NCBI RefSeq assembly: GCF_007993755.1
Contig: NZ_CP042467.1
Span: 2,566,001-2,630,000, forward strand
Length of the DNA: 64,000 nucleotides
Origin: Microvenator marinus
Lineage (GTDB): Bacteria; Myxococcota_A; Bradymonadia; Bradymonadales; Bradymonadaceae
Reading direction: 5' to 3'
The notes beneath the pieces were generated by a model that saw nothing but the letters and a program-made list of their open reading frames with translations, was not told the origin of the DNA and did no database searches. Positions 1 to 7,559 of this stretch are shown here, piece after piece (within the stretch, counting starts at the first letter, position 1; each line of letters starts with the position of its first letter). The translations under genes were made by a program, and so were the position numbers.

Positions 1-891
1 TTTGACGCCGATATCTGTGTGGAAGCCCCCCTTTCGGGGACGCAGTGCAATCCTGTTCCCGACACTCCTGCAAACTCAGAACGCCTTTTTCATTACGACA
101 CTCGCATAGGCAGCGATGATTCGTTGCGCCGCGTCCTGAGCACCTATTCGCAATCAGACCCGCATGGGCTCGCACCAGGAGGTTGGGGAGGCTGGCTTCG
201 CGAGAACGCGTTCAAAGTCTTCATCGAGTTTACTGACGATGACTCCTCGATGAGCGCCCTGGCTTTCGACGAGGCGTTGCTGGCTCTGGCTGGCTCTCCT
301 TTTGGAACGGCGGGTTCTAGAAACTACGTCTTTCATTCTGTAGTCGGGCTCTCACCGAAGGAAACCGCGGCACCCTACGTGCCTGGGGAGCCCCTACAGC
401 CTTTTGTCTGTGGCACAGCTGAGAACAACGGCGAAGAGTATCAAAGGCTGAGTTTGGTGACGGGTGGACTTAGGTATCCGGTGTGTGACGCTGAGAGCTA
501 CAACGCCATTTTTAACGCAGCTGCACTAGAGATTGTTGAGGTCTCTTCCATCGCCTGCTCACTACCGTTCCTAAGCCCACCCGAGGGCTTTCGAATCGAC
601 GACTCTCGACTGGCCTTTGAGCTTCGTTTGCCGACCTCGGAGTTCACGATCAGCCGAGTCGACTCGGCCTCCTCATGTACCGAACACGCCTTCTACCTGA
701 GCGACTTCGGCATGGAACTCTGCCCCCAGACTTGCGCTTTGATAAAGGCCGCTCAATCAGGCGAGCTGCGGGCATTGGCAGAGTGTGACGTGCAAACCTG
801 CGATTCCCCAACCCCCGAAGTCTGCAACGACGGCATCGATAACGACTGCAACGGCTTCACGGACACCCAAGACCTCAACTGCTTCTTGTAG
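1..891 (+). CDS. VWA-fold surface protein with MopE-type metal-binding motif (5' truncated by window edge)
   Basis: The reading frame is open from base 1 (codons TTT GAC GCC...), so the gene begins before the window; 296 residues are visible. The segment around FIEFTDDDSSMSA followed by a NYVFHS strand is the C-terminal half of a von Willebrand A-like fold as found in myxobacterial secreted proteins. The end carries CNDGIDNDCNGFTD, the Cys/Asp-rich MopE-type 'putative metal-binding motif' that often ends surface proteins in this phylum. Many cysteines suggest a secreted, disulfide-bonded protein. A small lipoprotein gene follows after 62 nt. The GTG at 19 is an internal codon and not the start. 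Exact function is unknown. Confidence 0.72.
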   Translation, partial: FDADICVEAPLSGTQCNPVPDTPANSERLFHYDTRIGSDDSLRRVLSTYSQSDPHGLAPGGWGGWLRENAFKVFIEFTDDDSSMSALAFDEALLALAGSPFGTAGSRNYVFHSVVGLSPKETAAPYVPGEPLQPFVCGTAENNGEEYQRLSLVTGGLRYPVCDAESYNAIFNAAALEIVEVSSIACSLPFLSPPEGFRIDDSRLAFELRLPTSEFTISRVDSASSCTEHAFYLSDFGMELCPQTCALIKAAQSGELRALAECDVQTCDSPTPEVCNDGIDNDCNGFTDTQDLNCFL

Positions 892-953
892 GGGTTAGAT
901 TCTTCTTCGGAACCTCGTTAGTATCCTCGGCACGTTGCTTACACGGGATACCT

Positions 954-1328
954 ATGCGCCCAACTTTCATACTTATTTTTCAACTTTCAGCATCTGCCTT
1001 GCTTTTAGCTTGTGGGACATCGAACCAAGATTCATCCAGCAAGAATCCGGAGCAAGCTGACTGCTTCTCGCTCACACAAGCAGAATGCCATACCACCTGC
1101 ATGCCGTTTGTGGCGCATATCTACGATGAGGTAGAACAATGCTATGAGAGAGAACCAACATTCATCTCATGCGAACCCCCTCAAGGTACCCTAAACACCA
1201 CCACCTTGGCGCGACACGTTGACGGGAGGTGCGCAGAGTTTCCCAGCACCGAGCTACCGTCGAATGGCCAATGGACCGAGGACGAAGAATGCAACGAGTT
1301 GTTGACTGAGAAAGGCGTCTGCGAGTGA
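954..1328 (+). CDS. small Cys-rich lipoprotein
   Basis: The 124-residue product begins with a type II signal peptide: a hydrophobic stretch ending ALLLACG, with the lipidated Cys at about residue 20. The mature part has roughly nine further cysteines and no recognisable domain. It is probably anchored in the envelope and disulfide-bonded. It lies 62 nt after the VWA/MopE protein on the same strand and may be co-transcribed with it. It ends 3 nt before the stop of the convergent VWA lipoprotein. ATG at 954 is preceded by GGGA about 6 nt away. Function not recognised. Confidence 0.7.
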   Translation: MRPTFILIFQLSASALLLACGTSNQDSSSKNPEQADCFSLTQAECHTTCMPFVAHIYDEVEQCYEREPTFISCEPPQGTLNTTTLARHVDGRCAEFPSTELPSNGQWTEDEECNELLTEKGVCE

Positions 1329-1331
1329 TGA

Positions 1332-2687
1332 TCAATCACTGATTAGCTGGACAATCTCGGTGAATGGGTCTCCGAAATCCGCGTCGCAAATCAAACCCCG
1401 CAAGGGGGTCGAAGGATCGTTTTCTGGTGCTTGAGGATAGTGTTGGCCCACTGGAAAGGTGCGCAGAAAGGCCTCGTATCGGTCGCCGGATTTTGCGGAT
1501 CCATGTTGAGTAAGACAGGTAGGCGTGATTAGCGGTTCGTCTGTTGCTCCACAGTTTTCCGGAACTTCTCCGGTGTAGGGCCCATGAACGCCGTGAAACG
1601 ATGCCACAAAGATGTCCGCCGGCCCGAGGCTTCGTGCCTTTGATGCCGTCAGATTTGCCACGAATTGATCGCTGAGTGTTTGGACTGGAATCAACGGTGA
1701 AGTGGCTTCCGTACCCGGTTTGGCGGCGAAGGCGCATACTTGATCACCGCAGCCATTGACGATGAGTTGGGGGCGATTCGGGTCACTCACTTCGGTGACA
1801 TTTCGAGCCCCTTCGTGCGAACAGTCGTTCTCGTCGGACACGAAGATCACAGCAAACTCGGCGCCATGCCTGATGAATCCGTGATTCGGTGCCGACGTAT
1901 CCAAAGTAGTGCCCTCGGGCGCGTTCAAGGGTCCACCAGTGTTTGCGGGTGAAACAGCCTCAACGGCCGCGATTAAGCCCGTTTCAATTCGGACACCACG
2001 CGTACCCACCATGCTCATGCAAGCAAAATCGGCGGTGAGACGTTCGAAGTCGAGTCCAGATTCCCCTTGATAGTCTTGAGCCCTAAGAACCTTCGGAATG
2101 GACCTGTATTCGGACGGATCTGGAAAAATTGAAAACTCATTACATTCACCACTTTCACACACACCTGGGATGGCACAATCGGTAACCCCGCCTGGCAGTG
2201 CACACTTGATCTCATCGTCCGTGAAGTCGAACGCGTCTGGGTTTGGGTTCTCCATACATGCCACGGCGGCAGCAATGGCGTCGCGTACTGGCGAAAGGTC
2301 AAGCTGCCGGTCATCACCGCCATCTAAGAGCCCACCTTGTTCATCAATCGCGTACCAGCAGGTTGGGTCAAAGCCGACCACGGGCTGTGGGGTAGATTGA
2401 AGCAGACCTGGCGAGGCGACGGGCTCGAGTGGGTACGATGAATCCATATGGGTGGTGGTCACGGCGATGTGAAAGTCGAGATTGGCATCCAAGCCCTCGA
2501 TAATTCTACGAAAGTTAGCGCGGATGATCTTTTGTTCCTGACACATCGACTGCGAATTATCGATCACCCAGAGCAGGTCGAGACTTGGCCCGCACTCCCC
2601 CTCATTACAAGGTGTTTCAGTTCTTGTAGACGAATCCGAACATCCGAACGCTAGCAAGGCCGCGCATAACATAGTCCATGGCTTCAT
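1332..2687 (-). CDS. VWA-domain lipoprotein
   Basis: A secreted lipoprotein of 451 residues. The ATG at 2687 is chosen over an upstream in-frame start because it opens a signal peptide ending ALLAFGC and has GGGAG about 6 nt before it. The VWA fold starts near residue 35 with LLWVIDNSQSM, which supplies the DxSxS part of a MIDAS metal site. A later strand AVIFVSDENDC matches the second half of the fold. About 20 cysteines are spread through the protein. Family members are envelope proteins with proposed adhesion or ligand-binding roles; no ligand can be named from sequence. It is divergent from the next gene and shares the 2688-2861 intergenic region with it. Confidence 0.82.
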   Translation of the reverse strand: MKPWTMLCAALLAFGCSDSSTRTETPCNEGECGPSLDLLWVIDNSQSMCQEQKIIRANFRRIIEGLDANLDFHIAVTTTHMDSSYPLEPVASPGLLQSTPQPVVGFDPTCWYAIDEQGGLLDGGDDRQLDLSPVRDAIAAAVACMENPNPDAFDFTDDEIKCALPGGVTDCAIPGVCESGECNEFSIFPDPSEYRSIPKVLRAQDYQGESGLDFERLTADFACMSMVGTRGVRIETGLIAAVEAVSPANTGGPLNAPEGTTLDTSAPNHGFIRHGAEFAVIFVSDENDCSHEGARNVTEVSDPNRPQLIVNGCGDQVCAFAAKPGTEATSPLIPVQTLSDQFVANLTASKARSLGPADIFVASFHGVHGPYTGEVPENCGATDEPLITPTCLTQHGSAKSGDRYEAFLRTFPVGQHYPQAPENDPSTPLRGLICDADFGDPFTEIVQLISD

Positions 2688-2861
2688 ACTCAACTCCCTA
2701 GTTTTTGGTTTCTCAGCCACTATGGGAACAGATCGGGGCGAGTATTGCAACGGAGAATCCGTTTCCAAAGAAACTATCATTCGGAAACGCTTCGACTGAC
2801 TATGAGGGGTCCAATCACACAAAATTGGCGTATTTGTGCAGGTTTCGGGTATCATAGCCGC

Positions 2862-4082
2862 ATGGACGAACCGATTCAGCTAGATCTGACGACCTCCGTC
2901 ACCAATGTTCCTCAGGCCAACAACCTGGGGTTATTCATTCGGTTGATGGAAGATCTGAGCGAACACGCAACGCTCTCCGAGCTTGTGGAGAAGCTTGAAA
3001 TCGATGAGAGGACCGTTCAGTTCTACGCGGATTTTGGGCGATGGCTGGGGTTTGTAGAGGAGTGCTCGCAAGACCCGAGGCGCACAGGTGACGGGCGCGA
3101 ATGGTGTGTGACTCAGACGGGGCAAGCCTTTGCGGATAGCGTGCCGGCGAGGCCAAGGCTTTTCTCAAAGGCGATGTTCTCAAAGCCGCTGATCCAGATG
3201 GTTCAGTCCATCAAGAGGGATTCAGCGGACGCGTTTGGCGTGGAGCAAATCACCACTCGCGAAGCCTGTGAGCAGGCCATCCGAGCGATGACCAAGCTCG
3301 CCGAGAGCACCATAGAGCGCCGCGCATCGGCCACCGCGCATATGCTCGAAGTAGCCTACCAGCCGAGCCGTATCGACTGGTCCACGGGCGAGGTGAGAAA
3401 GGAGTATCGAAGTCTGGTCCTGGACTTTCCGGGGAGGACGTTCTTGACTTCGATGGCCGCACGCCAGTTCGCAACAGACCGCGAAATCCGCATCGGCTTT
3501 CCCAAACAAGTCCATCATTTTGTTTTGAACGAGGGTCACGGCCTCTCGCCACAATCCTGGGGTCGCGCCTCGTGGGAGAGCCAGGACAAGAACTCCACGT
3601 GGTTCGGACCGGTTCCGGTGACCACATCCACCATGGAGGCGGCGGAGCGTGGCGGAAGGGACCTGAGAAGGCTTCTGGTGGCTTGCGTGCCCTACGTGAC
3701 CTTACTGACCAGCCTCTTGGTGCCAAAAGAGCGTGGAGCCGCGCAGGCGGCCTTCAGAATGACACTGGACATGTACGGCTTGAAGGTCTGGCATTTCGAC
3801 CGCGAACTCGGTGGCCTGATTGACGTCGTGGAACATTTTGCACGCGAGGCGAAACTATCTCCAACCAAGGGTATCCCCAAGTCTTTGAGCCATGCCCCTG
3901 AACACCTGACTGAGCGCGGCGGGGACACCGAACTCCTAGGCGTGCTAATGGTCAGCGGCATCGTGCGCGAAAAAGGAACCACGTTCGAGCTAGCCCCCGG
4001 CTTCCTTGACGAGCTACGAGAAGGCTCCGAAGAGAACCCTCCCCTGATCACCAAAATCAGGGTCTTGCAGGCCTTCTTCTGA
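2862..4082 (+). CDS. unrecognised protein with N-terminal winged-helix-like domain
   Basis: The product is 406 residues, soluble, with no signal peptide or membrane segment. The first about 85 residues (LGLFIRLMEDL, then LSELVEKLEIDERTVQFYA, then GFVE and VTQTGQAFA) follow the helix-turn-helix and wing pattern of the DUF7226-like winged-helix domains found at the front of some restriction-type and AAA-associated proteins. The remaining about 300 residues are alpha/beta and not recognised; a second wing-like segment (DTELLGVLMVSGIVREKGTTFEL) occurs at the end. ATG 2862 was chosen because the product then begins just before the conserved part; an in-frame start at 2745 would overlap the divergent VWA promoter. 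Its 3' end overlaps the convergent PDZ gene by 26 nt. Confidence 0.65.
   Translation: MDEPIQLDLTTSVTNVPQANNLGLFIRLMEDLSEHATLSELVEKLEIDERTVQFYADFGRWLGFVEECSQDPRRTGDGREWCVTQTGQAFADSVPARPRLFSKAMFSKPLIQMVQSIKRDSADAFGVEQITTREACEQAIRAMTKLAESTIERRASATAHMLEVAYQPSRIDWSTGEVRKEYRSLVLDFPGRTFLTSMAARQFATDREIRIGFPKQVHHFVLNEGHGLSPQSWGRASWESQDKNSTWFGPVPVTTSTMEAAERGGRDLRRLLVACVPYVTLLTSLLVPKERGAAQAAFRMTLDMYGLKVWHFDRELGGLIDVVEHFAREAKLSPTKGIPKSLSHAPEHLTERGGDTELLGVLMVSGIVREKGTTFELAPGFLDELREGSEENPPLITKIRVLQAFF
4042..4062. terminator. hairpin inside the convergent gene overlap
   Basis: CCCTGAT (4042-4048) and ATCAGGG (4056-4062) form a perfect 7-bp stem with a 7-nt loop. It lies where the 3' ends of the two convergent genes overlap. 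There is no strong T tract on either side, so it would be an atypical, perhaps bidirectional, terminator. Termination is inferred from position only. Confidence 0.35.
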
Positions 4083-6072
4083 CCTCACGCTTCACTGAGA
4101 CCTTGCCGCGATTGATCTCAACCCGTTGGAGGCCTGAGTCCCGCATGACTTCAATGGTGACGGGCACACCTTCCTGACCTCGGATCAGCTCCACCACCGA
4201 GTCAAGGCGAAGGTCCTGCGCGGACTCACCGTCTACACTCAGGATTCTGTCGCCGGGTTTTAGTCCGGAAAGGGCAGCTGGGTGTCCATCCATAAGGCCT
4301 TGGACTACCACACCGTCATCGGTGTTTTGGAGCATGGCGCCGATTCCAGCAAACTGCAGTTGGGCGCCCGGTTCGTGGGGCTCCAACACAATCTTGGTGT
4401 TGACCGGCGCATCACCGCTCACCATGAGGCCCGCGGCGAGCGCGGCAGTGTACCCTTGAAGTGAGGCACGCACTGAGCGGCGACCTGCGGGTACACCTTT
4501 GAGCACAAACTCGCCCGACGCGTTAGTGAAGACAGGCTGTACGCGGAACTGTGAGGTGGGCTCAAAAAGGTCAATCCTCGCCTTAGCCAGTGGCTTTCCA
4601 TCGGCGGTATGTACCGTGCCGCGGATTTCACCTCCGGTCGCGATTTCGATTTCCACGCCTCCCACGGTGCGGCCAGCTTGCACCTCGATCAGCTTCGATT
4701 CTCCACGTCCAACCCCCTGAACCATAGCTCCCACGGTGTACTTTCCGGTACGCAACGGTCCGTACCGGAAAACACCATCCGAGTGATTAACTGGGTTTGT
4801 GGGAAAGACGGTGGCCGCATAGGGCGCGGGCTGTTCCACTTGATGGCCGGTAATCCCAACCATATACGCGGCGATTCCACGCCCGCGCTCATCCACCACT
4901 CGCCCCTCGATGTAGCCACCGTCCTCAAATTGTACTGTCGTCTCCTCGCCGGGAGACACCGAGGTTCGTAGAGGCGGGTGGAAGGGGCTGATAAACGTGA
5001 ATTCAGGATTGGCCGAGTCAGCGTTCAGTGGAAGCTCAAACCGGCCGGTTTGCTGGTTGGTCGCCACCTTCTCAAGCCCGTAGATCCAGACCGGACTCGT
5101 TGGCTTACCGAGGTGGTCAAGCACTACGCCTAAGTAGCCGGACGCGCGCTCAAGCACAACATCCAGATTTTGAAGGCCTTCCCCAATCTCAACATCCAGA
5201 TTTTGGGAGGCAAAACCAGGCGCACTGGCTCGGATCTGAAGGTTTCCGCGCGGCAAGGCTTCGGCACGAAACGCACCGTCTGGGCCTGACAAGAAGCGCC
5301 TGGGCCTGTCTAGGCCTCCGCCGCTCGCCACGAGCGTTGCTCCTGAGACAGGGCGGCCATCAGTGTCCAGCACGTCCCCGGCGAGCGCACCACCGGGGCT
5401 CAAGTCAATGAGGAGGTCGTCCAGACTTTGGCCGTCGTCGAGCTCCAGTTCGCGGCTTTCAGTATAGGAATACCCGTCGGCGCTTACGGAAACCCGCAGG
5501 CGACCGGGCGCGATTCTCGTCAGCTCAAAACGCCCCAATTCATCCGTTTGCGTCATATCGGCATAGGCAAATGGCCCAATTTGGCCGGCAAGACCATTGG
5601 CAGACGTGTAGGTCAATCCCACCGTTGCTCGGACAGCTTTGGAGCCTGCAACCACGCGCCCCTTGAGCTTCGCGGGTTGGCGAACCACCAACTCTAGATC
5701 GGAAACCGGCTCGCCAGTATGGGTGAGCGTCAACGCCCCCAGCCCACCTGGCCCCGGCACGATAAATGCCGGATGTTCAACATTCAAAACTAGAACTTGG
5801 GACTTCTCATCGCGTTCCGAACCCTCAAAACTCAACGAGAACCCACCAGTGTCATCCGTGACGGCTTTCTCCTCTCCACCGACGAGTATCTTTGCCCCAA
5901 CCACCGCCTCACCAAACGGGGTCTTCACCATACCTTGCACAGCCGGCGCGACCTGAACTTCTTCGGCCACCGGCTTTTCGTCTTCGGACGCGCCCCAAAA
6001 ATACGCGCCGAAACCAATCGCGAGGACCGCCAGAACCCCACCAAGGATTACCCAAACTTTTTTATCTGCCAT
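4057..6072 (-). CDS. membrane-anchored carboxypeptidase-regulatory-like repeat protein with C-terminal PDZ domain
   Basis: The product has 671 residues. Residues 6-28 form an N-terminal membrane anchor (VWVILGGVLAVLAIGFGAYF) with a short cytoplasmic head. Then come about six beta-sandwich units of the CarboxypepD_reg type, at roughly 47-85, 136-190, 232-280, 310-330, 385-410 and 485-535; the typical phrase is 'G.V...G.PV.GA....TD..G.F.L'. A PDZ domain follows at about 575-655 (HPAALSGLKPGDRILSVDG). The tail is basic. This architecture suggests a periplasmic scaffold or peptide binder. The ATG overlaps the end of malQ by 11 nt, so translation is probably coupled in the dinG-malQ-PDZ operon. 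No protease catalytic residues are seen. Confidence 0.82.
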   Translation of the reverse strand: MADKKVWVILGGVLAVLAIGFGAYFWGASEDEKPVAEEVQVAPAVQGMVKTPFGEAVVGAKILVGGEEKAVTDDTGGFSLSFEGSERDEKSQVLVLNVEHPAFIVPGPGGLGALTLTHTGEPVSDLELVVRQPAKLKGRVVAGSKAVRATVGLTYTSANGLAGQIGPFAYADMTQTDELGRFELTRIAPGRLRVSVSADGYSYTESRELELDDGQSLDDLLIDLSPGGALAGDVLDTDGRPVSGATLVASGGGLDRPRRFLSGPDGAFRAEALPRGNLQIRASAPGFASQNLDVEIGEGLQNLDVVLERASGYLGVVLDHLGKPTSPVWIYGLEKVATNQQTGRFELPLNADSANPEFTFISPFHPPLRTSVSPGEETTVQFEDGGYIEGRVVDERGRGIAAYMVGITGHQVEQPAPYAATVFPTNPVNHSDGVFRYGPLRTGKYTVGAMVQGVGRGESKLIEVQAGRTVGGVEIEIATGGEIRGTVHTADGKPLAKARIDLFEPTSQFRVQPVFTNASGEFVLKGVPAGRRSVRASLQGYTAALAAGLMVSGDAPVNTKIVLEPHEPGAQLQFAGIGAMLQNTDDGVVVQGLMDGHPAALSGLKPGDRILSVDGESAQDLRLDSVVELIRGQEGVPVTIEVMRDSGLQRVEINRGKVSVKREVRRRPARP

Positions 6073-7555
6073 GCTTTTCAGTCAGTTCCTTGAGCGCGTC
6101 CCAGGCGTCCTTTTGCTCCAAGACATCCGTCGTCACGCGCCAACCCCAGTTGTCTTCGCTGGTGCCTGGCGTGTTCATGCGAGCATCCGTACCCAATTCA
6201 AAAATGTCTTGGAGCGGAAAGACCACGAGGCTCGCCTTTGACGCACTCAAACTCTCCATCATCGCTTTCATAATCCCGTCATCCGGGTGCGAGAGATAAG
6301 AACGCACCTGATGCCGAGTATCTTCCCCCTCGCCCCAATACCAGCCCATGGTGGTGTCGTTGTCGTGAGTGCCTGTGTAGGCCACACAATGCTCGGGATA
6401 GGTGTGGGGAAGGAAAGGGTGGTCCGGATTGTGATCAAAGGCAAACTGAAGAATCTTCATGCCTGGCAGGTGATGGTTATCGCGCAGGGCCTCGACTTCT
6501 TCGGTAATGATACCGAGGTCTTCAGCGATGAACGGCACGTCGCCAAAGTGTGACTCAACCGCATCAAAGAACGCTGAACCGGGCCCCTTTCTCCACTCGC
6601 CAGTTTCTGCAGTGGGTGCCTCAGCGGGCGTGGCCCAAAAACTCTCAAACCCTCTGAAGTGGTCGATGCGCACCACATCAAACGCTGCAAGCGCCTGTGC
6701 AATGCGTGCCATCCACCACGAGTATCCGTCCTTTGCCAGCGCATCCCAGTCGTAGAGTGGATTACCCCACTTCTGTCCGGTCGCGCTGAAGTAGTCCGGA
6801 GGAACGCCAGCCACGTCTTTGGCCAGGCCATCAGCATCCACAAGGAAGTATTCGCGGTTGGCCCAGACATCCGCGCTATCAAACGCCACAAAGATAGGGA
6901 TATCGCCAATGAGTTTGACACCCTTTTGAGCCGCATAAGAACGCAAGTTCTGCCACGCTCGAGCACTCAAGAACTGAAGCACAGATTTGGCAAAGATGGC
7001 AGCCTGTAGACGGTCCTTAGCCTGGCTCAGCGCTTTGCCCTCGCGCCTGCGAAGGGCCTCGGGCCATTGAGTCCACGAGCCCCCACCGTGTTCGTCTTTG
7101 AGCGCCGAGAAGAGCGCAAAATCGTCAAGCCAGGATTGCTCGGCCTTGAAGGCTTCGTAGTCTTTGAAGAGCTCGTGTTCTTGGCCAAATCGGCCAGCCG
7201 CCCTTTCAAATAGAGCAATTCGATACGGCAAGACTTGGGACACTTCGTAGGTGTCGTCCGAGAAGCCCGCAGCAAAGTCTTCTAATTCAGCCAATTCCTC
7301 TGCGGTCAGCAATCCGAGTTGGTGCATTTCGTCGGCAGGAATGAGCGCGGTGTTCATGGCAAACGCGGAGCTCGACGCGTACGGCGAGCCGGAACCGTCG
7401 GTGGGGTTAAGAGGTAGGATCTGCCACCATGACTGGCGGCTCTGAGCTAGCTTGTCCACAAACGTGTAGGCCTCGGCTCCGAGCTCCCCTACCCCGTATG
7501 GGCCCGGCAAGGATGTGGGATGAAGCAAAATTCCGCTACTTCGTTCGATTTGCAT
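6062..7555 (-). CDS. malQ: 4-alpha-glucanotransferase (amylomaltase, GH77)
   Basis: This is a cytoplasmic disproportionating enzyme that transfers alpha-1,4-glucan chains between maltodextrins. It has 497 residues, the usual length for the short bacterial form. The N-terminus has the family signature GILLHPTSLPGPYGVGELG and GSPYASSSAFA. The three GH77 catalytic carboxylates sit in VRIDHFRGFE (nucleophile Asp), PFIAEDLG (acid/base Glu) and YTGTHDNDTT (transition-state Asp). Start: ATG 7555 has GAAGG 8 nt upstream; an in-frame ATG at 7576 would overlap the helicase gene. It begins 4 nt after the dinG-like gene and overlaps the PDZ gene by 11 nt. No other maltodextrin or glycogen genes are in the window. 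Confidence 0.95.
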   Translation of the reverse strand: MQIERSSGILLHPTSLPGPYGVGELGAEAYTFVDKLAQSRQSWWQILPLNPTDGSGSPYASSSAFAMNTALIPADEMHQLGLLTAEELAELEDFAAGFSDDTYEVSQVLPYRIALFERAAGRFGQEHELFKDYEAFKAEQSWLDDFALFSALKDEHGGGSWTQWPEALRRREGKALSQAKDRLQAAIFAKSVLQFLSARAWQNLRSYAAQKGVKLIGDIPIFVAFDSADVWANREYFLVDADGLAKDVAGVPPDYFSATGQKWGNPLYDWDALAKDGYSWWMARIAQALAAFDVVRIDHFRGFESFWATPAEAPTAETGEWRKGPGSAFFDAVESHFGDVPFIAEDLGIITEEVEALRDNHHLPGMKILQFAFDHNPDHPFLPHTYPEHCVAYTGTHDNDTTMGWYWGEGEDTRHQVRSYLSHPDDGIMKAMMESLSASKASLVVFPLQDIFELGTDARMNTPGTSEDNWGWRVTTDVLEQKDAWDALKELTEKHGR

Positions 7556-7559
7556 AATG

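Noticed and set aside
19-891. GTG at 19 as a true start of the first gene
   Set aside because: The frame is open to base 1 with no signal peptide or ribosome site at 19, so the gene is cut by the window edge.
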